Source: Dendrolimus kikuchii (lineage: Eukaryota > Arthropoda > Insecta > Lepidoptera > Lasiocampidae). From it: 64,000 bases of DNA. Of the stretch, positions 22,601 to 30,531 are shown in pieces; the first letter of the stretch is position 1, and every line of letters starts with the position of its first letter. The stretch is from positions 1,736,001 through 1,800,000 of the forward strand of contig CM034408.1 in the NCBI GenBank assembly GCA_019925095.2. The letters run 5' to 3'. The position numbers were made by a program, and so were the translations under genes. The notes below the pieces were generated by a model. The model saw nothing but the letters and a program-made list of their open reading frames with translations. It was not told the DNA's origin and did no database searches.

Positions 22601-22696
22601 AAATACGACGACCACGTTGTCACCGAGATATCACCCAGCGAGGTGAAGTCCAGCGCTGCGTATATCCTCTTCTATACATCTTGCGGACCTTCGTGA
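13492..22696 (+). CDS. Usp8: ubiquitin carboxyl-terminal hydrolase 8 (USP8/UBPY), catalytic domain, six exons
   Basis: A cysteine protease that removes ubiquitin from endosomal cargo and ESCRT-0 partners. Exons 13492-13622, 16152-16251, 16559-16687, 19104-19298, 20623-20966 and 22594-22696 join in frame to 333 residues plus TGA, all with GT-AG introns. Visible are the Cys box [12 protein letters not shown] (catalytic Cys codon 13531-13533), the Gln/Asp motif [10 protein letters not shown], two zinc CxxC pairs (CTVC and CPNC), VLVIHFKRF, the His box [16 protein letters not shown] (His codon 20929-20931), and KWYKYDDH with the third catalytic position. The ending [12 protein letters not shown] is diagnostic of USP8 rather than USP2 or USP21. 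The N-terminal MIT, rhodanese and SH3-binding regions are not found here. All catalytic residues are intact, so the gene looks functional. Confidence 0.95.
13630..14290. mobile_element. foldback/MITE element (family E) split by a Helitron, in usp8 intron
   Basis: The left arm AACGTTTTAACGGTTTTAAG...CCGACGTTTCGGCCACTTTT ends at 13712. The inverted right arm runs from about 14195 to 14285 (CACGGCCACTGAAAAGTGG...AAAACGTAGTTTTATTA). It starts about 8 bp after the usp8 splice donor. The centre contains AGAGCTAGGCATGTTGCTGAAGAG-type text shared with 27640 and 40200. Confidence 0.8.
13713..14007 (+). mobile_element. non-autonomous Helitron, family 3, nested in family E
   Basis: It begins TCAATACATATAATAAATC and ends GCGGACGAAGTCGCGGGCAACAG-type hairpin followed by CTAG and T. 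It interrupts the family E arm exactly after CGGCCACTTTTGA. Confidence 0.8.
14435..14995 (-). repeat. dispersed repeat (family M)
   Basis: The reverse complement matches 19390-20160 (itself split by a retroposon) and, in part, 26395-26655. Shared text includes GTAGAGTGTATCTGTTACATG, GGTGTTGTGAGGA and TGCATGTGCAGTGT. The class is unknown; no coding potential is visible. Confidence 0.7.
15000..15080 (+). repeat. short A-tailed LINE or retroposon 3' fragment
   Basis: GGCGGTAACCACTTTCCATGA followed by GTAAAAAAAAAAAAC resembles the 3' end of family B or of the Jockey-like element at 38210. Confidence 0.45.
15085..15197 (+). mobile_element. Helitron 3' fragment
   Basis: GTGTCCCGGGAATTTCAAGT and GCGTGGACGAAGTCGCGGGC precede ATATCCTAG and T. 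The identical terminus occurs at 53766. Confidence 0.65.
15194..15881 (-). mobile_element. R1-like LINE 3' end with target duplication, in usp8 intron
   Basis: A poly-A tail (poly-T at 15210-15225 on +) and a - strand C terminus with [20 protein letters not shown] and an Arg-rich tail match the R1-clade ORF2 ending seen more fully at 43178-44218. The 16-bp duplicate CTAGTAGAAAATACTT flanks it (15194-15209 and 15866-15881). Confidence 0.85.
15898..16110. repeat. dispersed repeat pair (family K), copy 1
   Basis: TTTTTCCACAAGCTGCCATC, TCGTCTCTTTTATTCT and TAGTTAGAGGGAGAAAGCATC recur at 22261-22455. Both copies lie in usp8 introns in the same orientation. Class unknown. Confidence 0.65.
16152..16251 (+). 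CDS. Usp8: usp8 exon 2 of the recognised set
   Basis: Acceptor GTGATGTGCAG, donor GTGAGA. 100 bp completing the split Arg codon, then [16 protein letters not shown] and ALWSGQYRF, matching the USP8 finger-proximal helix region. Confidence 0.92.
16559..16687 (+). CDS. Usp8: usp8 exon 3 of the recognised set
   Basis: Acceptor ATTTTTAG, donor GTAACA, 43 whole codons. It encodes the QQD box ([19 protein letters not shown]). Confidence 0.93.
16688..17427. other. Usp8: usp8 intron, left part
   Basis: Positions 16970-17090 carry a reversed fragment of family H (TTTTTGGCGGGAACTGAAAG, GTAAAATTACTCTAAAAT). The rest is unassigned. Confidence 0.5.
17428..17675 (+). mobile_element. RTE-like LINE 3' end in usp8 intron
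   Basis: It starts at GTGCAGAAGTCGTGG and ends in a GTATG-type tail. The near-identical duplicate ACTTGGGATCC / ACTTAGGATCC flanks it (17428-17438 and 17665-17675, one mismatch). Confidence 0.85.
18028..18654 (-). mobile_element. longest RTE-like LINE copy with target duplication, in usp8 intron
   Basis: 603 bp between duplicates AATAATGAAAAT (18028-18039 and 18643-18654). The - strand encodes [18 protein letters not shown] and [10 protein letters not shown], the post-catalytic RT segment, then (frameshifted and with a small deletion) the [10 protein letters not shown] region and PARELA end. These features and the short tandem 3' tail fit the RTE clade. Confidence 0.85.
18877..19071 (-). mobile_element. 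RTE-like LINE 3' end close to a usp8 acceptor
   Basis: An ATACATACATACACAC tail followed by the reversed PARELA coding end. It stops about 33 bp before the exon at 19104, within the usual branch-point zone. Confidence 0.8.
19104..19298 (+). CDS. Usp8: usp8 exon 4 of the recognised set
   Basis: Acceptor TCTTCCAG, donor GTAAGT, 65 whole codons. It carries [16 protein letters not shown] (first zinc-finger CxxC) and [10 protein letters not shown]. Confidence 0.94.
19390..20160 (+). repeat. family M repeat split by a retroposon, in usp8 intron
   Basis: Segments 19390-19680 and 20003-20160 are contiguous in the reversed copy at 14435-14995 (GGCTCCTTGTGTGTCTTGG, AATGCAATGCGGTGGTAGTG). Family B lies between them. 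Confidence 0.75.
19681..20001 (-). mobile_element. ~300 bp retroposon (family B) nested in family M
   Basis: The reverse complement begins TATCCGTGCAGGAACAG and ends with the A-rich tail at 19681. It is full length. Confidence 0.85.
20255..20572 (+). mobile_element. ~300 bp retroposon (family B) close to a usp8 acceptor
   Basis: Full length from TATCCGTGCAGGAACGG to CTCCTGCAATAAATAAAAAAAAC. It ends about 50 bp before the exon at 20623. Confidence 0.85.
20623..20966 (+). CDS. Usp8: usp8 exon with catalytic histidine
   Basis: Acceptor TTGCTTTTCAG, donor GTGAGT. 344 bp starting in phase 0 and ending two bases into a Lys codon. It encodes [10 protein letters not shown] (second CxxC), [12 protein letters not shown] and [19 protein letters not shown]. 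Confidence 0.95.
21066..21560. repeat. 55-bp minisatellite, nine units, in usp8 intron
   Basis: Nine contiguous 55-bp units (495 bp) of the type AATGTTAAGTCAAAATTACC...TACATTACGAAAAAC. The units differ mainly at one site (CCGTTAG, CCGTTTG or AACGTTTG). There are no spacers, so it is not a CRISPR. Confidence 0.95.
21561..22260. other. Usp8: usp8 intron, right part
   Basis: AT-rich, no exon. Short direct repeats near 22017-22120 (GAGCCACTACATCATGACGTACAT versus CAGCCACTACGGCTTGACATACAT) suggest a small local duplication. Confidence 0.5.
22261..22455. repeat. dispersed repeat pair (family K), copy 2
   Basis: Matches 15898-16110 in the same orientation, slightly more diverged. Confidence 0.65.
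22594..22696 (+). CDS. Usp8: usp8 last exon
   Basis: Acceptor AACCCCCAG. It completes the split Lys codon, then [20 protein letters not shown] and [13 protein letters not shown] before TGA at 22694-22696. Confidence 0.95.
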
Positions 22697-24100
22697 TCGC
22701 CAAAGAGGCGCCCTGAGGCCTCCAAGCGACACCATTAATAAGTGGACGATAGTCAGTGCGGGAAATTATACTATGTCAAAAATTACACAGTGAAAGTGGT
22801 ATGCATGAGTCAGCATGAGGCTTGAACGAGCGCTTTTAGGCCTCTTACACGAGTCATCGGTGAGTGACCGATGATGATATAAGGACGATGTATCAGAAAA
22901 TTACATATTAGGAATTGTGATATAAGGCTGAGGCTTCATGTAACCATAGTGTAGTGATATTTTTACCTGTGCTAAGTCTGATGTTATAAGCCAAACGCGA
23001 GCGGCTCCATAATCAGGGCCCTTTATATTCGGTCGTCTTTTATGGTAAATTCAAACAGATCTCCTAGGTTCGATTCCGAGCATGGTAAAATTTCGTAAAT
23101 GAACTTTCCGTTATTTAATATATTTATATTGTTGTTGGTTTATTGTATATTAGCTATGACACATGCTTCATATTGGAAATACAGTCTGTGTTTGTTTGTT
23201 GATTATTATTGTTTGGGGATTTTACTGTACTTGTACCTCACATAATGGTACAATAGAACATTATATCATTTTTCGAAATATGTCTTACATTGATCCTTTC
23301 ATACACTGTCATTGCAATTTTATGAAATTACTAAGTGCCTTCTAATGACGTTTTAATTTTTCAATTTAAATGTCTTCACCAAAACACTAGCCACTCCGAA
23401 AATAGGTATTTTGTTGAGTGCACCTCCAGACAGTATTGAAATATAAACATTTTCTTTTTTTGTTTTGTAACAACAGAGTTACAAGACAGACAACTGTCTG
23501 GCGTGTAATGCAAGTTTATTTTGAATCTATTGTAGAAAAAATCAATTTATTCAATTCCCTATGCACCTTCATTCTTGTAGTGGACTAATGCAGCCTCAGC
23601 CTTAATATTTTTGAGAAAGTGTCGAGTGATTATAAACATTTAATATAATATGTTGTCATTAAATACACCATTAGTCTCCCGAGATATAGCAATAAATGGT
23701 TTTCACTACCATAGGCCTTATATGGGAAGAAATGCATGGTAAGTGTCTGTTTAGTGTTGCTGTAAAAAAGACATTTTCATTATTATTTAATTCATGTAAA
23801 AGTAAACTTAAAATTTGTTGTGATTAAATAACTAATTTCTGTTTATTGTAGCTTTTAATGTTTTCTTGTTTTTTTTAGTAATCTCGAATATGTGATACAG
23901 ACTTGATTCACTTGAACACAAAGAAACGTTGATGCGTTTCACATAATTTAACACTATGGTGTGTGTATGGTGATTTTAGAAATTACCAAGCCTTTGCCCT
24001 TAAAGATCTTACTTGCTAGTAGTATTGTGCTTATTCGGTCATCTAAGTGTTCATTCCTTTGTAGTACAATTAGGTCACTGAACTAGTTCACCTTATTACT
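22697..24100. other. usp8 3' untranslated region and downstream sequence
   Basis: No repeat or further exon recognised. The first AATAAA I see is at 23691-23696, a possible polyadenylation signal; the true 3' end is unknown. Confidence 0.4.
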
Positions 24101-24105
24101 GTGGC

Positions 24106-24400
24106 TTCCACAAGAGACTCACAATGAGAATGTTCATGGTCACCATTTTCCCGTTCCACTTGCATGCGTATGTTACAATCATAAACTCTAGTGGAACGGA
24201 TTATGGAGCGTTGATGTCATGAACGACGAAATACGCAAATGTCATTGGTTGATTTGAAAATCTCACTCACTTCGACCCAGCTTTTGACATGGGTGGTTGT
24301 GAGCGCTTTGTCATTGAAAATAATGACGTTTTCGCTACGACCATAACGACCGTGGTCGCCGTTTGGAATGACAGACGAAGCATTTTAGGCGTTGTGAGAT
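24106..24400 (-). mobile_element. TIR element (family I), diverged copy
   Basis: Left end TTCCACAAGAGACTCACAATG and right end TTTTAGGCGTTGTGAGATACT are reversed forms of the ends of the 30915 copy. The interior keeps CGTTCCACTTGC and CGACCGTGGTCGCCG. Confidence 0.65.
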
Positions 24401-24561
24401 ACTATAGTACTTTTCTCTCTTATTAGTTACCAATCGGAATAACGGCTCCCAATGGCTCATGGTTCATGAAATACACACAAGATTGTCGAATCACTGACTG
24501 ACGCTCATCACTGACCGAGTGGTCTAATAGACCGCTTATCATTTGGCAATATCAAACATTT

Positions 24562-25060
24562 CATTTGTAATAATAATCGGCAGACCACCACATATTGTAT
24601 ATCGTCAAATTAAGCAAGTTACGCTTGGGTTATGGGTATACAACGGACTACACTGGGGTCGATCCCACACACCCAGACCATAGTAAATAACGGAGAAAAT
24701 TCGTTTCATTCATTTTAGACGGCCTCTGGTTGAGCGGGCTAAGCCTTTGCCGGCGTACCTCACTGCAACGCCCTCTGCGTTCGATTCCTGGTATAGTAAA
24801 TTTCGGAAACGTATTTTCTCCGTTATTTACTATGGTCTGGGTGTCTGGGATCGACCCCAGAGTAGTCCGTTGTATATTACCTATAACACAAGCGTAACTT
24901 GCTTAATTTAGGGATATACAAGGTGTGTGTTTGTCTGCCGATTATTATTATTATTATTATTATTTCAGAAATTTACTATACCAGTATTCGAACTCGGAGC
25001 CTCTGCGTTGTAGCGAGGTAGGCCGGCTAAGGCTTAGCTCGCTCAACGACAGAGGCCGTA
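24562..25060 (-). mobile_element. tRNA-SINE (family F) split by a second copy
   Basis: Body part 24562-24703 and head part 24963-25060 (reversed GGCCTCTG...AGCGAGCTAAGCC) are the two halves of one - strand SINE. An oppositely oriented SINE sits between them. Confidence 0.75.
24718..24962 (+). mobile_element. tRNA-SINE (family F), nested copy
   Basis: It begins GACGGCCTCTGGTTGAGCGG (A box), has GTTCGATTCCTGG (B box) and ends in an (ATT)n tail. Confidence 0.8.
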
Positions 25061-25317
25061 ATATTACAGTGCAGAAAACCGATTCATGTACTACACAAGA
25101 CTACTGGCAATAATAGAAGAAGACTACTAAGAATGATAATCACCCAGTAAAAAACATCTCTAAATCTTACATTCCCAGAGAGCGACAAGTCTTCTCTTGC
25201 GCATTGCAAGAACAAAACACCACCAGTTTAAACAAAATATATTTAGCATATCGGAGTCAAACTTTAAAATTTAATGTAACTTTCTTTACGATTATATGAA
25301 TTAACTTATACGGAGAC
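25061..25317. other. intergenic sequence
   Basis: Nothing recognised. Confidence 0.35.
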
Positions 25318-25597
25318 TGCCTGACGGTCCAACTATGATGGTAAGTGGATACCGTCGCTTATGGACTTTTGAAACATCAGAAGTGCTACCAATGTGCTAA
25401 TGGCCTGGAACCTGGCCACCAATTCCGGACACATACTCTAAAACCAGGAGTGTTAACCATCCACATGGGAACTACCCAGCCAAGAGGTAAGGTATTTGTT
25501 ACCACTTTGCTGTGGGTAGTTTTGAGTTAGTCCTTCTCTTACGATAAACTAGGCGGCCGCATGAATTAATTTAATTTCTCCGTTTCTGCAGAGATAA
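25318..25597 (-). mobile_element. ~300 bp retroposon (family B), old copy
   Basis: Reversed family text with many changes (ACGGTCCAACTATGATGG, CTGTGGGTAGTTTTGAG). It ends CTGCAGAGATAAAA. Confidence 0.6.
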
Positions 25598-26217
25598 AAA
25601 AAAATGCCTTAAAGAATAATAATTTTTTTTGGTTGAATAAGTGATATTTTTTTATATATTTAAGGTGATTGTCGTTTCTAGAAATTTTCTTCGATTTCTT
25701 TAACAACCCTTATGGGCACTCCGCATACTCACGAGCCTTGAATAAACGAACACGAGTAAACATTCTACATTCTCGTTAATCGGGCATAAACTTAGTTATA
25801 TGAGAACGCTGTACAAAATAGCCTTTTTACATCTTAAAAATATTATAAATATAGTAGAAATAATTATTTATTTTTTATTAAATTACTTAGAATATGTGTA
25901 AAACCTTTGGGAATTCGCAAGAGATCGAATGAATTGTATGGAACATTGTATTGAATGGAAGACTGAACGTTTTTGGTAGCTTAGATTGGAAAATAACGCT
26001 TACAATTTTTTTTTTAATATTTAAATCATCAATATATACGCGACTTACTTATAGCATTGTCTCAACTATTTGTAGCAAAAAGCATAATTTTTCATTCTTT
26101 TTTATTTTTAATACCACTTCTATAGAATATCTACTACGAATATGTTTAATTTTAATTTCTGGCTAAATGCTAAAAAGTATTTTATTTAGTATTTCGACAT
26201 CAGACCTACAAGTTGAC
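25598..26217. other. AT-rich intergenic sequence
   Basis: The open frame at 25951-26166 is low-complexity, Phe/Ile-rich and not called. Confidence 0.4.
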
Positions 26218-26935
26218 GACAGGTCGACATGGCAATCGGGCTGCGAGGTGAATTGTTGGGAGAGGGGATAATACGCCCGCACATCGTCCGCGCCATCTTA
26301 GTCTTAGTGCGACACGAGTCTATATCGACCGCGTTTATCAATTTTAATCTCGCTCATGTTCTTGCTTGTATGATAATTGTGTAATGTTTTTTTTTTTTTA
26401 ATTATTATATATATCTCTACGGACTCGAGTTCCGTACCCTTTTTTAATACTTAATTTCTATGAAAAATTTGAGACTCCGTACACGCTTATTGTTTATTTT
26501 TGTTAGTGTATGTGACATTATATGTAGTAATTTTTCTGTTTTGGTGTACCTTAAGAATAACTTATATAATAAACTTATACTAATGTAGAGTGTATCTGTT
26601 ACATGCTGGTGTTGTGAGGAAGTGCATGTGCAGTGTTGGCCTTATATCTATACTTAATGTGTAATGAAAATTAATTTGGTTGCCTTGTCATCTTGCGTTA
26701 AATAAAAAAAACAATAATCCAGTCTCAAGCATGAGCGCTATTATTATTGAGATTAAACGGAAATATAAGTGTTATAAACATCCTTGCAATCAGACACTGG
26801 ATAGAAAATATTATACTTGGAATAAAATGGTGACAATAATTTTACTCTCATTTAGTTCCGCATCAAAAAAAATATCGATATTGACTATCTGATATGTGAC
26901 AGAACATCACTAGAGAACTGCCATGTCGACCTGTC
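26218..26935. mobile_element. 718-bp DNA element with perfect 17-bp terminal inverted repeats
   Basis: GACAGGTCGACATGGCA at 26218-26234 is the exact reverse complement of TGCCATGTCGACCTGTC at 26919-26935. The interior has no transposase frame and contains a family M copy (26395-26655). The superfamily is not clear from the ends. Confidence 0.7.
26395..26655 (+). repeat. family M repeat nested in the TIR element
   Basis: TCTACGGACTCGAGTTCCG and GTAGAGTGTATCTGTTACATG match 19390-19680. Confidence 0.7.
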
Positions 26936-27290
26936 CCGTATTATACATAATCAATGTTAAAACTGTTATGTTATATAGTTTTATATATTCTTTATACCAT
27001 ATCAAACAAACCTATTGAAACTGTAAAAATGCTGATATTAGATGGATCAACCAAATTGAATAATTTTGGACACGATGTTTGTCAATGCTATTGAATGATG
27101 CAAATTTATGTTTACAACAACAACAATTCTCTTTAATGTTGTACACGTCTTTAATAGTATAAGGTAGTACAATGGGCGGTCTTATTTAAAGCGATTTTTC
27201 AGGCAACATTTACCGAACCTTATTTACTTAGATCACTGATTGCTCCATCCAAATTGAAAGAGAAATGAATCGTCTAATATCAGCTTTATG

Positions 27291-27999
27291 ATGTAAGTCA
27301 GTGTTTTTCAATCTGTGGGTCGCAACCCCTAGGGGGGTCGCAGAGCCTTACTCGGGGGTCACCGGCAAAAAGGAAAAGGAAATAATAAAACTACGTTTTA
27401 ACGGTTTTCAGCGAGGTAATTTTATTTGATTTTGGTTTTTCCGACGTTTCGGCCACTTTTCAGTGGCCGTGATCACGGAAGGCAAAGATGTCTAGTGTCA
27501 ACGAGTATTGTTAAAATTTTATTTAGCCTACCGCCAACTTGTTCATTTTAATTATTTAGTTTTAATTTTGTTTATGATTATTATTTACTCTATGGGAGCC
27601 TAATCTAATTTACTACCGCTTCGCAACATGTTATGGCGTGAAGAGAAGAAGCGGCGCAAGAAACTCTTCAGCAAACATGCCTAGCTCTAATAATTTATTT
27701 AATATTAAAATGGGTGGAAGGAAAAATTATGTATACAAGTCGCGAAAACTTAAGAAAATATTAGGAAAAGGAAATTTAAATTTATACCTCGTACTTAGGG
27801 TACTTTCTAAGCTTGGCAGCTTTTTGCAGGGTACAAGGCCCTAATAATGAATATGGGTAACAAAATAGAGAAAAACATAAACGCAGTCTTTTAAATTACT
27901 AACCTTCTGTCTGTCAAAATAGCTCAAGGGGGTCGCCAAAATTTTTCAACCAAGAAAGGGGTCGCGTAGTCAAAAAGATTGAAAAGCACTGATGTAAGT
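27291..27999. mobile_element. hAT-type element with 8-bp target duplication
   Basis: The duplicate ATGTAAGT (27291-27298 and 27992-27999) flanks inverted ends CAGTGTTTTTCAATCT and AGATTGAAAAGCACTG, followed inside by GTGGGTCGCAACCCC and GGGGTCGCG. An 8-bp duplicate and CAGTG ends are hAT hallmarks. There is no transposase frame, so it is non-autonomous. Confidence 0.88.
27386..27845. mobile_element. family E element nested in the hAT element
   Basis: It begins AATAATAAAACTACGTTTTA, has the CCGACGTTTCGGCCAC...GTGGCCGTGATCACGG core and ends near CAAGGCCCTAATAATG. The open frame at 27638-27844 is part of the repeat, not a gene. Confidence 0.7.
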
Positions 28000-28775
28000 A
28001 ATAGGCGCAATAAAGTTGTTGTCTTTTATATTTTGATGTTCCATTCGATACTTTAATGGTACTTAATATAAATAATGTTTATATTGAAAATCTACAATTT
28101 CCGCTGTCTTAATATATTTATTGGACTTTTAACGAATCGCAGTGCCTAATGTCTTAAAAGTATATAAAATTATTTTCTTAGGATTGTGCTTTCTATTGAT
28201 GTTTGGCATGTCAGAAAAGTACATATACGGGAAGTTTGTGAATTAGAAATTATTTAATTCTGTCAAGTGGTGTTGCCAGGATTTACACACAACGGGTACA
28301 TTAATTCGTTAATTCTGTTATCATAACGCAAAAAAGACTTATTTAGCTTATTTTCTCAGTTAATTATATATAATAAAAGGTTAAAAAAAATCGAACTATT
28401 GATTTTTGACTAGTGCCTATTTTTGTTTCGACAAGAAAATGATATTTTTTAATCTTTGATTATTACTTTTATATTTTTGAGCTATTAAGCTTAAGTTTAC
28501 TGGACTACCGGTAAGACATGGTTGTCCCTAACGGCGAGTGCAATTGAAAACCTAAGATATATCCACATCTTATCCAAGACTTTATAATGAATAAAGGTCT
28601 TGACTTTTGAATCTCTTTACTCTCAAGTATAATCATTATTTGCAAATAACTTGACAAATCCTTAATCCTTCAGCAAGTACCCCCATTTAGAGCTCGGGCA
28701 TGTACCAACTGCTTGTTATAACACGATTAAAAAGGTATACAAGAAATCATAGAGGGCATAGTAGATAAGGAGTTA
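28000..28775. other. AT-rich intergenic sequence
   Basis: No gene or repeat recognised. Confidence 0.4.
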
Positions 28776-28780
28776 AAAAA

Positions 28781-28910
28781 AACTTCAACGGACAAGTGGA
28801 AAAACGAATCGGGCAGGTTTTCAAATTGGACACGTACATCAACAATCTGCCCGTAAAACTTCAAGCTAAAATTTTGTTTCGATTCGTTTTTCCACTTGTC
28901 CGTAGAAGTT
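28781..28910. repeat. long inverted repeat (31-bp arms, one mismatch)
   Basis: Arms 28781-28811 and 28880-28910 pair over 31 bp with a single mismatch. Inside, CGGGCAG (28810-28816) pairs with CTGCCCG (28847-28853). This is compatible with a small MITE or a hairpin transcript. Confidence 0.85.
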
Positions 28911-30424
28911 TCACTTTTATTATATGTCCCAGCACACATTTCGATTTTTCGCAGGTATACTGCAAATTATGATTTGGTTAGGTTAGGTACATTTTAATGA
29001 ATGCATTTTTTATTTAAACATATTTTATTTATTCAAACAAAAAAACTGAATTCGATTCGGAACCAAAAAAAAACATCAATAGTCTACTCTAAAATTATGC
29101 CGCCTCTCACCACGACTAGTCTAAATTTATGCCGCCTTTCACCACAGCCGAAACAATCCTAATACATCTATATAGAAGTTTCACTTCAAAAATCATCAGA
29201 CAATAAATTGGCGCCGCTACTGTAGCACCGTTGCAAACAACAGCCTACTTCACACCATTACAGCTGTCTCTCAGTGGTTATTGATGGAGTGAAGTTAGCA
29301 AATATAAACCGAAATTTGGTCATGTTCGAATTTTGAAATGTTATTTGTGCTCGCAGTCGGGACAATTTCAGTTTTATCCCCATTAAGATTATACTCCATG
29401 AGCCTATCCTCTATGACAAGTATAAAAAAATCGCCATACGACTTGTGTTGAAAAACGACGAAACAGAATGTTTTAAATACTTTGGCGTTTCAAATAGAGC
29501 TACAAAAACCTGGAAGAAACTTGTATTTCTTTTGTACATTATATAATGTTTTAATTATATAGAAACGGCAACGCTACTTGGCAATAGTACACCACTAATT
29601 TATTTACATAACCTGTCATTCACAGGTTAATAATTTGTTTTGAAGATGCAATGTAACTTGTGCCACTATTTGCTAAAAATTAATTGAACCATAGACACAG
29701 AAATGTTTCACGCCCATAATTATTATTATTTAAAGGAGACGGGGACATTTTGGGACAAAGAAATATAATGAGTTGAGAATGGTTTAAAAAAAGAATTATA
29801 TTTCTCTATTACCATATGGAAAACAACATCCCTAATTGATGAAACCTTGAACACGGTTGGCGGGGGTATACTGTCCGTTTCTGAATAGTGAGAGGCCCTA
29901 GCCCAGCAGTAGGATGTTTACGGGCTGTTATTATTATTATATTTACAATCTGGGCCCAAGAATGCATAAAAGCGCACCGGTCTCCTTTAAGCAAAAAAAT
30001 ATCTTGCTAGTGTGTGCTAGTGATATATAAGATCAATTAAACTAGCCTTTTTCATGGCTACCTTTTATCGCTTTTAGCAAATAGTGGTTCAGCCATTTTG
30101 GTTTTTGTTGTAACTGTTATATGAATAATTGTAAATAGCATACATAAATATATGGTTACTTTATTGTATGTAATTCTTAAAATAAGACAAACTTTATTAA
30201 ATTCTTTGTTAATATATTCACTGTCTTGTTTTTTGTCACTTTCGACAGCTATATCCATGTCAATTTTGACAGTTTTAAATATAAATTTTTTCAAAGACTA
30301 GACTTTAGTCTTAAAATGTTTATCATCAACATAGCTCATCATGTTTGAGTTAAATCATAATTACATTCATAGACTATAGTCCGATGATTAGGTGTAATTT
30401 ATGTTTCACATGAGGAAATATAGT
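28911..30424. other. intergenic sequence with a SINE fragment
   Basis: 29817-29945 resembles a reversed end of SINE family G (GCCCAGCAGTAGGATG, GGGCTGTTATTATTATT). TTTATT at about 30192 could be the reverse-strand AATAAA of the SNAPC5-like gene. Confidence 0.4.
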
Positions 30425-30531
30425 TCACTGACCCCGATTCATCATCATGCACATGTCGATGACCATGTCTATAGAGTTGTCCATCTCATCATCTTCTTCC
30501 ACGGTGAACAGAGGGTTGTTATCCATATTGC
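30425..30531 (-). CDS. SNAPC5-like gene, exon 3
   Basis: Acceptor GATTTTCAG. It completes an Arg codon, then NMDNNPLFTVEEDDEMDN and a Met-rich end before TGA (30425-30427). Confidence 0.75.

Noticed and set aside
13492..22696. Identification as USP2 or USP21 rather than USP8
   Set aside because: The [10 protein letters not shown] region, [20 protein letters not shown] and the C-terminal [11 protein letters not shown] follow USP8 residue by residue; USP2 differs at these places.
24718..24800. Functional tRNA gene
   Set aside because: A and B boxes are present, but the acceptor stem and anticodon arm do not fold as a cloverleaf and a SINE body follows; it is a tRNA-derived SINE head.
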